From the NCBI GenBank assembly GCA_024734555.1, contig JANPWX010020199.1, positions 2,226,051 to 2,290,050 of the forward strand: DNA of 64,000 bases. Reading direction: 5' to 3'. The notes under the pieces were generated by a model. It was not told the DNA's origin. It ran no database searches and saw only the letters and a program-made list of their open reading frames with translations. Below are positions 26,601-40,074 of the stretch, piece by piece; the first letter of the stretch is position 1; the number at the start of each line of letters is the position of its first letter. The position numbers were made by a program, and so were the translations under genes. The stretch is from Trochalopteron elliotii (lineage: Eukaryota > Chordata > Aves > Passeriformes > Leiothrichidae).

Positions 26601-29600
26601 TGAAAATGGACATGTGATACAGAAAAGTGCCACAGAGAGGAAGAACTTAAACAGTTCATAAAGTTCAGATAAGGGAACTTCACCTAGGGTGAAAATTGGG
26701 ATCTTCTTCACCCACCTTAAGCAAAATATCTAGCATGTAATGGGGATAGATTACTACATCTCATAAATCTGGCACATAAATGCCACTATGAATAACACTG
26801 ATTTAGTTTTGTGTATCATCCCCCAGCGTCTAAACAAGTCCTAGTTCTGTTTATCTTCATTACAACTGCTATTGTCCACTCTTCCCATATAAAACCAGTT
26901 GGAAATGTGAATAAATATAAACTCAAGATTTTTAGGGTTATATTTGCAACAATAAGCTTTCCTCTTCACCTCTACTGGGTAGACATGATCGAACCATTCT
27001 AAAAGCCTCCAGACCTTTTCAAAGCAAAGAAGGTGGCTAGCAGTGGGATTAAAAACGACTGGGATAGTATCAAGTTGATTTGAATTTTCATTTTCCCCTT
27101 GAATCTACACCTAACAGTGACTACACATATACATATTTACATAAAACAAGCATACGTCCTTTTTCTTTCTACATGGTTTGCCTCAGACACAGACTCATTG
27201 TAAATTTCAGTGTCTATAAATAACTAACACATTTGCAGCAGCTAGAAGAAAGTATTTTATGTCAACAGGCTAAAACAAAGTACATCAATCCTGGGTTGTA
27301 GCATATTTTACTATGATATTGTGGATCTTTAGATGTGACAGATGACAAAATGGATAGTGATACTCATGTAATCATGAGAACTGTTTTCAAAAGTATATTA
27401 TAACTGGTATCCTCAGACATATCAAAACATAGATTTCCAGAACTGAACTATATGCAAGATATATTGCTATGAGACATGAGGAAAAGGCAGTATTTTCTCT
27501 GTCCCAATGACCTATAAAAAGCTTCTCTGCACATGCAGCCTGAATCAATATTTTATACCTTGAAATAAAGGCATACTGTAGCTTATAAATATAAGACAAC
27601 AGAAGAATAAATGTACTGATATGTGCTGAAGCCATCAGTGTTATTCTCTGCTACTGGTGCATCCTGCAAAGACACACGCATATGTACATAAATACACACA
27701 GGTTTTCACATGTATAGCTGGTACAAGCATTTTCATTTCAATGCAGTCATGCCAAATATAAAGAAATATTATTGTACTTCATAACAAAGTTGATTTTTAG
27801 TAATAATTGTTAATATGGAGATTCTTAAAAGAGGATGAATGTTGTAATGAAAGGACAAATGAGAAGAGTTTTTCACTTATGTGCTACATTTTCTGAGAGA
27901 AGACAAGTTCTATTGAGTGCAATTATGTTGACTAAAATGATATTTTATGGTGGACCAAGAAGTTAGAATACTATTTTATGCACAGCATCTGCTTACTAAG
28001 TGAAAAGGCATCCTTGCTTCTGCCATTGAAAAGTTGCTGCTTTTTGTGTTACAATTTCCGCAAAATTTTCAGCAAGTTTAAGGAACATTCCAAGAGCACT
28101 TAATTGTCAGCGTCTTCATGGCACGCAAAAAGAGAATAGTTGGTGCAAGAGTTTTTTGCTCTCCTACCCTGCCCTTGCTGCTTTTCATACTAGTATAACC
28201 TCCTTCATACTGCCTACCCAACCATTGTATTGCATTCAGTGTTCCTTCTGGGCAGCAGCTGATTCTGACACCACCATTAACTATCCCTATTTTTTAATAG
28301 GGATATTTTTTTAAACTAAATCCCTTTTTAAACTATCCCTATTTTCATCGTCTCACCTTCTCTTACAGGAACTGCCACAGTCACTCTTGTATTCTTATCA
28401 CAGCAGAGGCAGCTTTCTTGTTTGAATCAGATGTGGAAACAAACACTCAGACTGTTTCAGAGATTAATTCTTACCATTTTTTATGAAGAATAACACACTA
28501 CAGAACACAACCATGTGGAATGCAGAATATCAGTTCTTGTTTTATAAACAAGTGTAAATACATTTTACATAATAACAGACATCAAGAGGAAATTTAAAAA
28601 GTTCAGCAGCTTCTAATTGTGTCAAATCTAATTGTCAAATCTATTTCCAAGTGACTTCTGCTTTTAAAAAGAGGAAACTGACAAGAATTTGCCTTGTCTG
28701 TGTGTCACTAATTTCATTTGATGACTTCACCATTAGACAAAATGATCTCTATGCCAAAACAAGATCCCAAGGCATCTGAATTAAGGGTGGACTTCTGGAG
28801 TTCAAATACCACATTAAATATTAATGAGAAGATAAGAATTGGGCTTTTGGAGCTTCCGTAACCCTTCAGATATTTCCATTTGTACATACACTGCATACTT
28901 TTTCTGCAGCATCTAGACAGATTTCCCAATGCAGTTTAGATGTCACTTCCTTTGAATATGTTTTATCCTTCAAGAGAATTTGTATGCTTAATTTAAGTGA
29001 AACACATCTCCCTTTTTAAATCACAGGAGAATAAAAAAAGAACCATGAATGGTTCTCTATTTCTTCACTTTTGAAAATTATTTTCCCTTTACAATAGGCA
29101 GCTGGAGCAACCGAACAAGAATGAAACTGTAACTTGAAAAGGAATTGTGCACAATTTAGCTCTCTCAGATTCAACTTCCATTAGAGTCAGTGAGAATTTA
29201 TGTACATTTCTGCAGCGCTCAAAGAGTAATACTGTGGGCATATAATTGCTCAAGAATGAGGAAAAATGAGGGTGTTTCTTATAGTACTATTGCATGCAGC
29301 TCTAACAAATATTAAAACCCCAAATCCTGGTAAAATCACAAGCTTGTTTGTCAAGGAAATTAATGGGGAAGATCTTTTCTTTATACAGTTCTGAAAAATA
29401 GAATTTATTTACACAATCCATGGCAACTATATCCCCTATAACTGCATCTTTACAAATATGCACACTTCTATTCAGTATTTTGCCAAATAGGCCAAAATAA
29501 CATTAAAATGACATTAAATGCTAAAATTGCAAAGTCAAATATCTAAAATTTACTTAGTTACAGAATTCAGGTTGCCCAGGTAATCTTGTTTCTGACAACT

Positions 29601-31360
29601 TGTGATGATAGATTTAATCACAATGCTATCTCTAGAGCTGACCACTCCTGTGGGTTCTCAGACTTTGTTTCCTGAGGTGCAAAAACCTTCTGTCTTCTGC
29701 TTGGTGGTAGTTTCTTCACTCAAGGACAAGAGCCTGGGCTAGGCTGCCATACACACTCAGGGACATGCCATCACAGCTGGTCCATATACTCCTCCTGCCC
29801 ATCTTCAACCCCCATCTTAGTCTTTTGTTGCTTGTATTTTTTTGCTGTTTTATTATATGGTCTATGTGGGGTTTTTTTTTGGTAAAAAGGTATAGTTATC
29901 CATCTCCTAATTTCTGAAACAAGCAATATGCAGGCTCTTGTTTGGAGAATCACCTCAGCTGTGGACACTTGACTGAGTCACTTCTTCTCCTTGCCCATCC
30001 ACTATTTTCCTGGGATATTGTGCATCTGCCTTTACACTTTCCAGATTCTTTCAATCTCCCTTCTCCTCTTGGCTAAGCACCTTGTGAAGGTATTTGCAGA
30101 ACCCAGCACACTGAGAGCTTTTGGCAGCTTGGAGAGGCAGAAGCAGCCTCGGTACTGCATCCCCCCTACTTACATCCAGAAATCATCTAGTGAACTAAAC
30201 CTTTTCTGTATGCATAAGGAACAAATGCTTTGTGAGGAAGTACTTTTCGTAAGCTTCTTAAAAGAAACTCCAGGTCGGTCAAGTTTACCTGTCTAATCTT
30301 CCCCAAACTTTTTGCCTCACTGAATTAATAAAATGGATGGTACTCAGTGGATAGGTAATTAGTCGTTTTTTTTTTTTTGTTTTTCTCATACTATTTTTTG
30401 TCTTATCCCTTATTTATTCTCAGGGATAAAAACCCTGTGCTAACTACTACAAAATTATTAATCTGTTAATGTTGTCTCAAGCATTTTTTGAGTAGCTTCT
30501 GAGTGAATCTGAATGAGAATAATGAATGCATTTTTATAATATACACTAGTACATTACTCATTAAGATTATATGTGCCACACAAATATCCTCTATCATTTC
30601 TAGGTAAATGTAGTCAGACTCTTTGTAGAGTAGTTGGATGCACATTCTCATCAGAATAAAATATTTATCTGTAATAGAGCATACTGATGCAGATAAAACA
30701 TTCAAAAAATTTAGCTGTCAACTTGCCAGACCTGTACTGAACTTATACCATATATAACTTTTATTATTTTCATTATTTTAAAAATATTTTTAAAGTTGTC
30801 TTAATTTGAAAAAATAAACATGGGTTTTCGTCAGCCTAAATGCATATACCTGGTATCTGCCAAACTTCAAGTCACCCTTCTTGCAAAGGGTTGTGCATAT
30901 GTTTTGACATTACATGATAAAACCCACAAACATTTTCAAGCAGTATTCTTAGCAACAGCCAAGCCACTTATAAAAACCAATTAAAAGAAATTGAAAGAAT
31001 CAAAATTTAAACTCATCTTCAGTGACTGCCACAAGAAACAATGGACAAGGATCTTTCTTGGTCTTTCTTGTAGGATCCAGAGAAACTGGTGCTCTGTCCA
31101 GAGGATTAAATTATTCTTATACTCCATTTGTTTAACAAAGTACATGCCATTAGCAATTTTATATGTGATTACTTAATCTTTTTATGATTCTGTGAGCAAA
31201 TATCTTGCTAAGTAAGAGAGAAAGCACACAGAATAAAATACCAGGTAGCTCTTCTCAAATATTGACTTTTTAATTATGAAAACTGAATCTCTACATTTTC
31301 CCAGGAGAGCAAACACGGAGGCTAAATCCCAGTTTAAGGAACAGTAGGGGATGAACTAAT
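20631..31360. other. Long featureless stretch with small palindromes
   Basis: No gene is recognised in about 10.7 kb. Small structures are a 9-bp hairpin with 3-nt loop at 22059-22079 (TCATATGAG/CTCATATGA) and a 7-bp hairpin at 25862-25879. Others are a 10-bp hairpin at 28282-28305, a short imperfect tandem duplication at 28612-28639, and an 8-bp hairpin at 30403-30429. Open frames reach 104 codons (24354-24668) and 101 codons (29991-30296) but have no visible domains. Confidence 0.55.
28279..28345. repeat. Hairpin plus nearby direct duplication
   Basis: TATCCCTATT (28282-28291) pairs perfectly with AATAGGGATA (28296-28305) around a TTTT loop. The left stem with flank, AACTATCCCTATTTT, recurs as a direct copy at about 28331-28345. 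One short word is thus present in direct and inverted copies within 70 bp, which suggests repeated local template switching. No gene is associated. Confidence 0.8.
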
Positions 31361-31771
31361 TTAACATAATTTTTCCCTGGAATATGTTCTTTCTGTGCTA
31401 TGGCCAGAAACTTCATCCATACAGATCTGCCTCCAAAATTGCTCCGCCTCTGCTGCAGGTACAAGCAGCCACTTTTCGCAAGATGTTTGAGAGAACAAGC
31501 ACAAGCTCTGGTCTATAGAGCTCAAGTGCTCCAGTGACAACAGATTTGGAGATATCTCTGACAGTACCTTCAAAAGGAGAACTTCTACTACTTTTAGGCC
31601 GTCCTCTGCTTTGCATCTGTGGATGTTCTCATCCATGCCTTCCCACTCTGACTCTGGGGGATTACACATTACCTGTTGGGCTGTGAATAAAGGTAGTTCT
31701 ACTATTTTGTGGTGAAATAGAGGTACTAATTGCAGTGCTTCCAAATGACAAAAACAGTGAGGACATGGCAA
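31361..31771 (-). other. Unrecognised 136-codon open frame, probably not a gene
   Basis: This is one of the longer open frames of real bases in the window, in a patch slightly richer in GC than its neighbours. The predicted product has mixed composition with several Cys and Glu residues, but no domain, signal peptide or membrane segment I can name. A second minus-strand frame (31413-31616) overlaps it. Frames on the plus strand are also partly open, so codon evidence does not favour either strand. It could be a decayed retrocopy or chance. Confidence 0.2.
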
Positions 31772-34379
31772 ATTTGTTCAGAATCTGTGTGACTTCTATG
31801 CTTATACAACAGGGCAAGTAATTCAAGACCTATGAATCTGCCACTCCATTCCTGTTTGTTTTCTCATCCTCAAATCTCATAATTTATTACATGATTCTTT
31901 TTATTACAGATCCCATTCTGCACATTCTGCAAGGAAAAATCTTCATGTACAAACATAATTTTTATTTAAGTCAGTTGCTTGTGATAATCTATGGACAATA
32001 TTCATCAGATGGTGGTTTCATCCATTATCTATTTCTGTCTGTGGCAGGCACTGAAACACATGAAAAGTATGCAAAATTTGTTTTGAATGATTGACTCTAA
32101 AAGGGGGAGTGTGTGTGGGAATTGCTAAGAACAGACATCTTTTTAGTCATGGCTTTCACTGAAATGTATCTGTTCAAATTCCCTAGGCCTGATCTGCTCC
32201 TAGTTGTTAGTGATTTTTTTTAATGTTGATTTGAATTCGACAGAGATAATTTCATTAAGATATTTAGATTTTTCCTTGAATTAGTTTAATATTCTTGATG
32301 TGAGAAAATGCCAAAAATAAAACCCAGAAAAAAGAAACAACTGTAAGAAATTAAAAAATCTTAAAAGATAAGTTTAAAACTGTTCTTGCGAAGAAAAATT
32401 GTTTTATTTTTATATTTGTACTTCACATTCCTTTAAAACATATGCAACATCATCTGCTGGCTTTACAAAAATGTCTTTCAATACCTTGCCTTTTCTTGTC
32501 TAGCACTGACCGGCCTCTTCCATGGATCATTCCTCGAACTCTGAGGAATGTAAACAGAGCTAATAAAAATCCATACCCTACATCATTTAAAATTATGCTA
32601 AGGTCTGTTCTATCAGAGCTACAGCACTTTCTTTGGCCTATTTTGTAATTTTTTATTTCCCCCTGCCCCAGGACAGATATTCCTACCATCAGCAGTCTCC
32701 AGTGTATAAGTGTCACCATTGACAGAGAAGTCTCCTGCCAGGACATCTCCTTGTTTGAAGTGGCTGGCATCTCACTAGCTGAGTGTTGGCCACCATTTTG
32801 GAGCTGCTGATGTGGCTGCAAACTAAGCAGTGTGATGACTGGTTATGAGTTTTCTGGGCATGGCAATACAGGTGCTAAACCTGAAATTAAGCCATATAGG
32901 GGTTAATATTGGACTGCCTTCCTGTAACCAAAACATCATGTACTTCACTGTATGTAGGATTTTTAAAGAGTGCAGCACTGCCCACATCCCTTTGAGTCAT
33001 GTTAGCTCTAAATTCTGTAGCAAATTCAAATGAATTAAGCTTTCTAAGACTTTCATTAACTGAAAAGTGACAATGAGTGAAAGAATTAAGCAATCAAAGC
33101 TAGTAAGGATACAAATGAGGAGTTGCTAGGGGTGAAGATTCAGAAATGTCAAAGCAGAGTGGGGAAAAAGTTGAGCATTCTCTTATCTAAAAAGAGGTAA
33201 AAATTGGGATTTGAAACTGAAATGACTGATGCCTTCAGTTCCAGCATAAAACTACTCTGTTTATCCAGTCATCTTTCAGTGGCTGCTTAGGAGTAAGCAG
33301 AACAAACCTAACATTTTGGGACATTATTTTCTCTCTTTGTCTACAATCACCTTCTCTCACGTCTTGCATGTATCATATGCATGTTAGAAACACCATTCTG
33401 TTACTCGTGTCTCAATATGTTGGAGTCACGGTATAAACATACACATTTGTTGATATTAAGGAACACAATAGTAGACAGAACCTCCTCAATCACCAGCCCC
33501 AGCTCCCTCTTGTCATAAGTAAACAAACCATATAATCACTTTCATCAATTGATCTAGCTACAGCAGGCACTAATTAAATTTTCAGTTCTTATTAAATTCA
33601 GCATCAGTGGAGAAGAATGTAGTTGAATACTTCTGATAAAATTGTTAATCTTGACATTTAAATATTCATCATTAAGTTACAGAGTTAGCAGCCTATTCAT
33701 AGAAGGGAACTCAGGGTCTCTACGCAGCTGTTGGTAGTGAAGATTATTTCTCTTAAATTTCTATTTGGATTTGAAAGGACCTCCTTTTAGTTATAAATCC
33801 TAGAAACACAGATGTTTAAAAACAAAACTTTAATTCTTTATCATTGTTTGCGGGTTAGTGATTCAAATAACCAGTGCTTGCTACCCATGCTTCATTTACA
33901 ATCCTTCAGTAAAACAACCTGTCCCTGTAGAATTTTAGTCATAGGCAAAACAACTGTTTAGAAGTTTTCACATGCAAAATGAAAGTAAGAAAGGAAGGAA
34001 GCCATTTTCCTCAGTGATTAGAAACGATTACTTTATTGCTTGCTTTTTTTAGTGACAGACTAATCTTGGTCTTTATTTGCACATTTTTTTTCTTGATGCG
34101 TAAAAAAGATTTTCTCCACCTGTTCTTTTTACATTTGAACCAGAATTATTATTTGAAGTTTTGATGTTTAACCGTAAATATATTTAACATGAGCGTTAAA
34201 TTAAGGTCACTGGTAAGTAATCTGAATAAATAACCTCTAGTTATAGCTTAAATGACAGACTGTGGAGTCCATGGCTGTGTGGAGGGATACATTAATACAC
34301 TGTAGTTCTAGGGATGCCTCCACATTGCAGTTGGAAGCATCTGCAGCATAATCTAGAGATTACCAAATTTTTAAATTAC
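31772..34379. other. No gene seen
   Basis: AT-rich DNA. Overlapping frames on both strands near 32442-32821 (68 and 123 codons) share no recognisable domain and look like chance. The block at about 33480-33720 has TAAT-type words and may be regulatory, but I cannot support more than that. Confidence 0.5.
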
Positions 34380-34760
34380 GTTGAGGTAATGCTAGATATC
34401 TAATTGCAGCAATACTGTGCAGGCTAATCTACTTTACTTTCGCTTGGATGTATTACACACTTGTTATGAGAAAACTTTGGCTTCCCATTTGTCCAGCAAG
34501 GTGGAGAAGCGAAAAAAATAACCACATGTATTTAATAGTTATCTTGATTAAGAAACAATTTGTAGGCCTACTGAAAATTAATTTGTTTCACCCCATGAGC
34601 ACTCCAGGGTACTGCTGAATTGCTCCTCACTGCTTCCAAATCTCAGGACTTAGCTGACAAGGTGACACACCTCACATTAACTAGCCTGTGAGCTGCCTGC
34701 TTCAAGGATTAATGAACAATGCAAATCAGTTTTCTATAGGGATGCCCATCATTAAAATCC
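34380..34760. promoter_or_regulatory. Candidate conserved non-coding element
   Basis: A non-repetitive block with ATCTAATTGCAGCAATACTG near 34399, AAAATTAATTTG near 34574 and GGATTAATGAACAATGCAAAT near 34708. The last combines a homeodomain-type site with SOX-like and octamer-like words. No open frame of note. Enhancer-like by texture only; conservation must be tested. Confidence 0.3.
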
Positions 34761-37700
34761 AGAATTCTAGAATAAAATACTGCTTTGAAATGATGTAATG
34801 TTACAGTTCTGGCCCCATATTATAGACTTGCAAGTAGGTGTCTTTTTCCTATAGATTCTATAAGTGACAGAATCCTATAAAATGCTTACAAAAAATTAGG
34901 TGAATGATTGCTGTAGAAGCTTTAGTAGCATAAATGAAATTGTTATATCATTAGCTTTTTATCAGCTCTTTTCTAAAATTCAATAAAACTTGTCTTTTTT
35001 TGTCTACACACAGCTTATCTAATATGAAACTAATTTAATTTCATAGTCTATATTTAACTAAAGATGGTCTAAAACCAGTAGAGAATGTCCCTATGGTTAT
35101 TTGAAAAAAGCCCAGTCAACAAGACCTCAGCATATTTTTACAGGGCTGTCAGAAAAATCTCTCTCTGGAAGTTGCCATGCTCAAGAAATTTAACTGAGAA
35201 CAGTTCAGTTGCACACACCACATGGAGTCTTCCCAAGGATTAAGCCCATGTTTAGTTAAAATGTAAAATTAGTTTTAGGAAATATGCAAAAAAGTATTTA
35301 TTTGAAAAAAATAGTACAAGATCAAGAAGAATCACACTATAATGGTCTACAAGTAGATTTGGTTTCTTTAATGTAAGTGTTTTGTATTGCTTATACATGA
35401 ACAGTGACTAAGAGAGAGATTATACATGAGAAAGATTTTAAAAAGTTAGTATTTTGTGAGCATTGTTGCATTTATTTTAAGGCTTTTAAACATGATTTTA
35501 ATACGGAGCTCAGACACTGCTATTTTAGATTATGTTTTTAAACACAAATGCAAAGGTGTGTCTTGACATTGTATTCACACGCTGTATATAGTGGGGAAAC
35601 TAGTGCAATTGCAAAATCAGACAACTCTGTATGCAAGTCGATCACAAACAATCCCAACAGTTACACCCTTGTGCAAAGCCTTATGTATTTTGCAGATATG
35701 CCCTGGTGACACAAGAAATTTATTTTTGCAGTTTGTACAAGTAGATCTGTCCCAGCCACATAGAATTGATAGCGTTGGCTTCTCTGAGGATAGGAATCTA
35801 TGAGAAGGCACTCATTTCTAAATGCCATAGTGCACACCCTACCTGCTGCTGTACAGAGCACTGACAGGAAATGTATACAGTGTAAAAGTGCACATCATTT
35901 GCAGTGTAACAACCATGACATTGAAGAGTGGTGTTTTTAAAATTTATATTACTTGTAGCAGTAATACTACTTTGGAGAATGATATTTCAACAATACAGGA
36001 AAAGAGACCAGATTGCTGACTAATTACCTTGTCTACAATATTCATGGAACTACATTCTACATTATTCTGGTTTACTGACCACAGAGTTGAAAACATGCTA
36101 ATTTTATTAATCAAAATTGTATTAAGGTTGCAAAAAATGCAACTAAACTAATATTTTTGATAATATGATAATTTCAGGCTACAGCAGTACTTGGGTATTC
36201 TTTTCTGAGTTTGTGTAGTCTAGCATTGGAAATCTCCCCATTTCTGTGAGTCCCTGTGAGTTATGTTTTGTTAAGCTGGAGAACCTTTGCTGAGAAGCGT
36301 CCTGGCCCCAGGCATGTTGGTGCAGGGATGATTACTGTACAGCACATGTCTCACAGGTGTTACAGGAGAAAAACAAGTCTGGTTTGTGTCTTTCCACTAC
36401 ACAGAATAAAACACAAACTGGTAAACTTAAGGCCTTTAAATATCAGTTGGTAGGAAAAAGCAGAAGTTTTTCCTGTGTTCATTCACCACTTTTTTGCTTT
36501 TTCCTGGGAAATATGGAATCTTCCTCCAGATTCCAAATGGAATAATGACATTTTTATGTACTAAGTTTCCAATCAAAATAATACCTTAACACTTACTCTG
36601 TTGTACTGTGGATATAAAGAGTGAAAAGGATTCTTTATATACAGGTATATATAGTTCTACATGTATAGGGAGGTATATATAAATAAGTATGTAAAATGTA
36701 TATACACTTATTCATGTTTTCATGAAAGAAAAAGTCACTGAAAAAAAAAAGACTGCACAATAATAGAGGCCAGATTCTAAGATGTTATGAAACACACAAG
36801 CCTGCAGATTAGATGAGAGCTCTTGAAGTTCCTCATGCAGAATCTAATTCTGAAATTCACTTCTGTACATTCAGATAGGGAGAAAGGGATGGGAGAGGGT
36901 CCAGCATCTGGTTTATAGAGACCATCCGTTTTGTCATTGCTGCCTGCAGCCCATACTAGAGTAGTTTCAAATCTGCTCCTGAAACACAGACCAAATACTA
37001 CTGCCAGCATTCATCCAGGTTCAGAGTCACAATAGGAGCTATAACTTCTAGCAAAATTATGGTGCTGTTGGAGTGGCTACCTAGAAAAGAGGCTATACAA
37101 GATTAAGAAAATAAGACCAGATGTTTATTAAAGGCCTTAAATAGATACACCTTGGGCAGTCAAAAGCCTCCAAGAGAGGTTACACCCAATTTGGACAATG
37201 GTCACGTGTTTTTTTGACAATTATAAGTTTGGTCTATTTACATATCACAGGTTAACCCTGACTCACTTTTTGTTACACTTTTTGGGGCCTGAGACAGTAA
37301 AGTGTCCTTGAGCTTCAGCCCAGAGAAGAATTGTTTTGTCTGAATAAAATGGGAAGACAGTAACTAACAGGCTATGGAGCTTTAGAGTTACACACAAAAG
37401 CAGCATAGGATCTGAAAACCATAAAAGCTAAAATCCCAAGACATCACCATTACTTTTTCCTTCCAAGTCTGTTTGTAACTATTTGGTCAAGAGGTCTATG
37501 GACACAAAAGATGTAAATAAATGTGTAAAATACGTTTTCTCAATCAGTTTCTTAACAGTAAATGAGTGAGTAAGCAATGAAGATAGAAAAACAGAGGAAA
37601 GTCTGAGGTTATTTTAGTGGATGGAAGTTAAACAAAACCTGTTTTGATAATCTTTTATTTACAACCAGAATTCAAACACTTTTTTTTTTTCATTCTTCTT

Positions 37701-38072
37701 AACCATAAAGAAGCCAAACAACCATGCCAATCTTCAAGGTTTAGTGCTTTCATATTTTGGTCCTAAGTTAATTTTTAGCTATCAAGTGCAAGGCTTCGTG
37801 TGGTGACTTCACAAACTTCTGAAACTCCTAGTAATCCACAGACTTTCTAAATGCTCAACAAAGAAGAAAGCAGGGTATGCCTCAGAAGTATAGTTACTTT
37901 TCTGGCATTTCTCTCTTGAATGGAGGGCTACATAGCCCCAAAAAGTATTTGAGTAAATTATAGCTTTTCTGCCAAAGTTCCCCACATCCAAAGCCACCTT
38001 ACTGAAATTACCCTCCTTTATTACACAGGTACTATTCTGAGTAGTTGTACATGCTGAGAAAGTTTTCCACTG
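34761..38072. other. No gene seen; AT-rich simple sequence
   Basis: Includes a TATA-rich low-complexity patch at about 36636-36715. Short frames on both strands (60-77 codons) have no visible domain. No repeat family is recognised. Confidence 0.55.
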
Positions 38073-38257
38073 AGTATTTAAATATCAGTGTCTGAGATTA
38101 GGAGTTCAACTGCAGCACAAATGAAAATCTGCCTGGGAAAGGCAGTTTGACAATATACAGTCTTCCTCCAGGTATATGTTTCCTTGGGTCCAAAATCCCA
38201 GTCTCCAGTACTCATGGATGGTTGTAAGAGAAAATATCTTTTAAGAGAGTAAACATT
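38073..38257 (+). repeat. Left arm of a long-range inverted repeat (IR2)
   Basis: These 185 bases match the reverse complement of 40075-40261 with about 12 mismatches and one 2-nt gap by hand alignment, roughly 93% identity. Shared blocks include CAACTGCAGCACAAATGAAA, GCCTGGGAAAGGCAGTTTGA and CCCAGTCTCCAGTACTCATG. A 61-codon minus-strand frame covers the arm. In the other copy this frame has an in-frame stop and mostly amino-acid-changing differences, so the arm is not evolving as coding sequence. Confidence 0.93.
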
Positions 38258-40074
38258 TTTCAAGTAAGCATGTGAGGAATTAGAAAAGTGATTCTTGTTT
38301 ACTCGTGTCCAACTCTAGTCAGCAGTTTCTGTAAAGAGGCAGAGGACTAAAAAATTGTGAAGTATATTTTTATGGCAGAATAAACAGTTTTTATGGACTG
38401 GAATTATCTGCCTCTGGTGGGATGGGAACCTTTTGCTATTCCTCCTTAACATGGTCAGAATGTTTCCTGTTTTTGCAGATCATCCAAAGATTTTCTGTGT
38501 CACACTTAACATGTTTTCCAAGTCAAGTTGGCAAAAGGGTATTTTAAGCAAAGTGCAAAGCACAGTAGGATGTACTGTATAGTGCCATCTGCTGAAAAGT
38601 GAAGTGCTCACACATAAGAATAGAACTTCGTGCATTTTACATTAATGCAGAAAAGAATCTAGAGTTGGTATATGGCTATGTCCCATTCATCCCCATTTAG
38701 ATCCACTATCTCAATTTACATGATGAACGTGAACAGTCAATTCTGGAGTCGATGGCATTGTGAATGATAGTGTGAATGATTCCCAAAGAAGACACTTAAA
38801 CACATATGGAACATATTTGCATCACCAAGACTTTACATAAACTGTTTAAGAGATTTTGCTCTCATCCTTGAGAACAATCCTCATTTCAGACCCAGATATG
38901 ATGTGAAAAGAACATAGATAGATGTAATTTCCTGTTTAATATTTTTACTCCACAAAAGCCATTGTGTAATTATCCCATCATATCTGTTTCTACTTTTCTG
39001 CTTCAATCTAAGACTTAAGACCCTTGAGACAGGGACGTTGCAGGCTGTTTTTGTCATTCATTTTATGTTTTTCTTATTTTGTTTTTAGAAAATCACTGAA
39101 AGAATTTAATGCTGTCTTCTTTGCTGTATTACTCAATTGACTGAAAAGAAGAGCAGTCAACACGTTGTCCTAATAACTCTGAAACTGTATATAAAACAGA
39201 ACACCTGGAATAATAATTTGCCTTGCTACACTGTCTTGACATAAAGGAAAAAGTTGTATTTTATGAAATAGGACAGAAGTTTAAATTTAAAACTTTTTCA
39301 CAAAAGTCTTGTCTGCCTAGGAAAGCCCTCTCAAGTAAGAATTTAAGCAGATACATTTATAATATAAACCCAGATTCATACTCTTTTTCTGGCAGAAAAT
39401 TTGTTCTGGAAGGTTTGAATTTTGTTCTCTGAGAGGGCTTAAGTTACATCATACGATCAGTTCATACCCAAATAAGACTGTCCTTGTGCAGACCAAATAT
39501 TAATAGAATGAAGCATGTCTAAAAATTTTCTTTATTCTTATTTTCATTATCCTTCATTTTCCTGCATTAGAGTTTATCCAATAATTTTCCAAAGTACAAT
39601 CTTGTCAATCTATTGGATGAAACTATTCAAAGATTCATACATCTGATATCATATATCATCACACTGAACTGGGTGTCTGGAAATAACTATTGCATTGTAT
39701 TTTTTGAAGTTATCCCAGGTAAGTTATCTAAAAGTCAGAGATCTGAGGCAGAATAGGCAAATGGCAAGCAGATGCCTCAGTTCACTCAAAGTTTACATCT
39801 TGCAGTGGATTTGGAATATTTGCAATATTTGTGCTTTTTATTATTTGTTAGATTAATACTGACTTGTAGATACTTCCAAGAGGGGCAGTGTAGCCCACTG
39901 GTGAACTAGAAATTGAACAATAACTGAAGTATAGCTTCATTCAATAACACCTAATGGAGCAATTCCAATGTTGTTCCTTCCCAGTTCATTGCTCATCCCA
40001 TAGAGTGTTACTATGTGGACTGTCTTCACAAAGATGTCCTTACAATTTGTATCCTTAAGGGGCCTATTTATTAT
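38258..40074. other. Spacer between IR2 arms
   Basis: About 1.8 kb of AT-rich DNA without a transposase-like frame. The longest frame is 69 codons at 39223-39432 and is unrecognised. A small imperfect tandem of TGTGAATGAT occurs near 38759-38780. Composition is like the flanks. Confidence 0.5.

Noticed and set aside
38078..38263. 61-codon frame within the IR2 left arm, partly preserved in the right arm
   Set aside because: The other copy has an in-frame stop and most differences change the amino acid, so there is no sign of protein-level selection.
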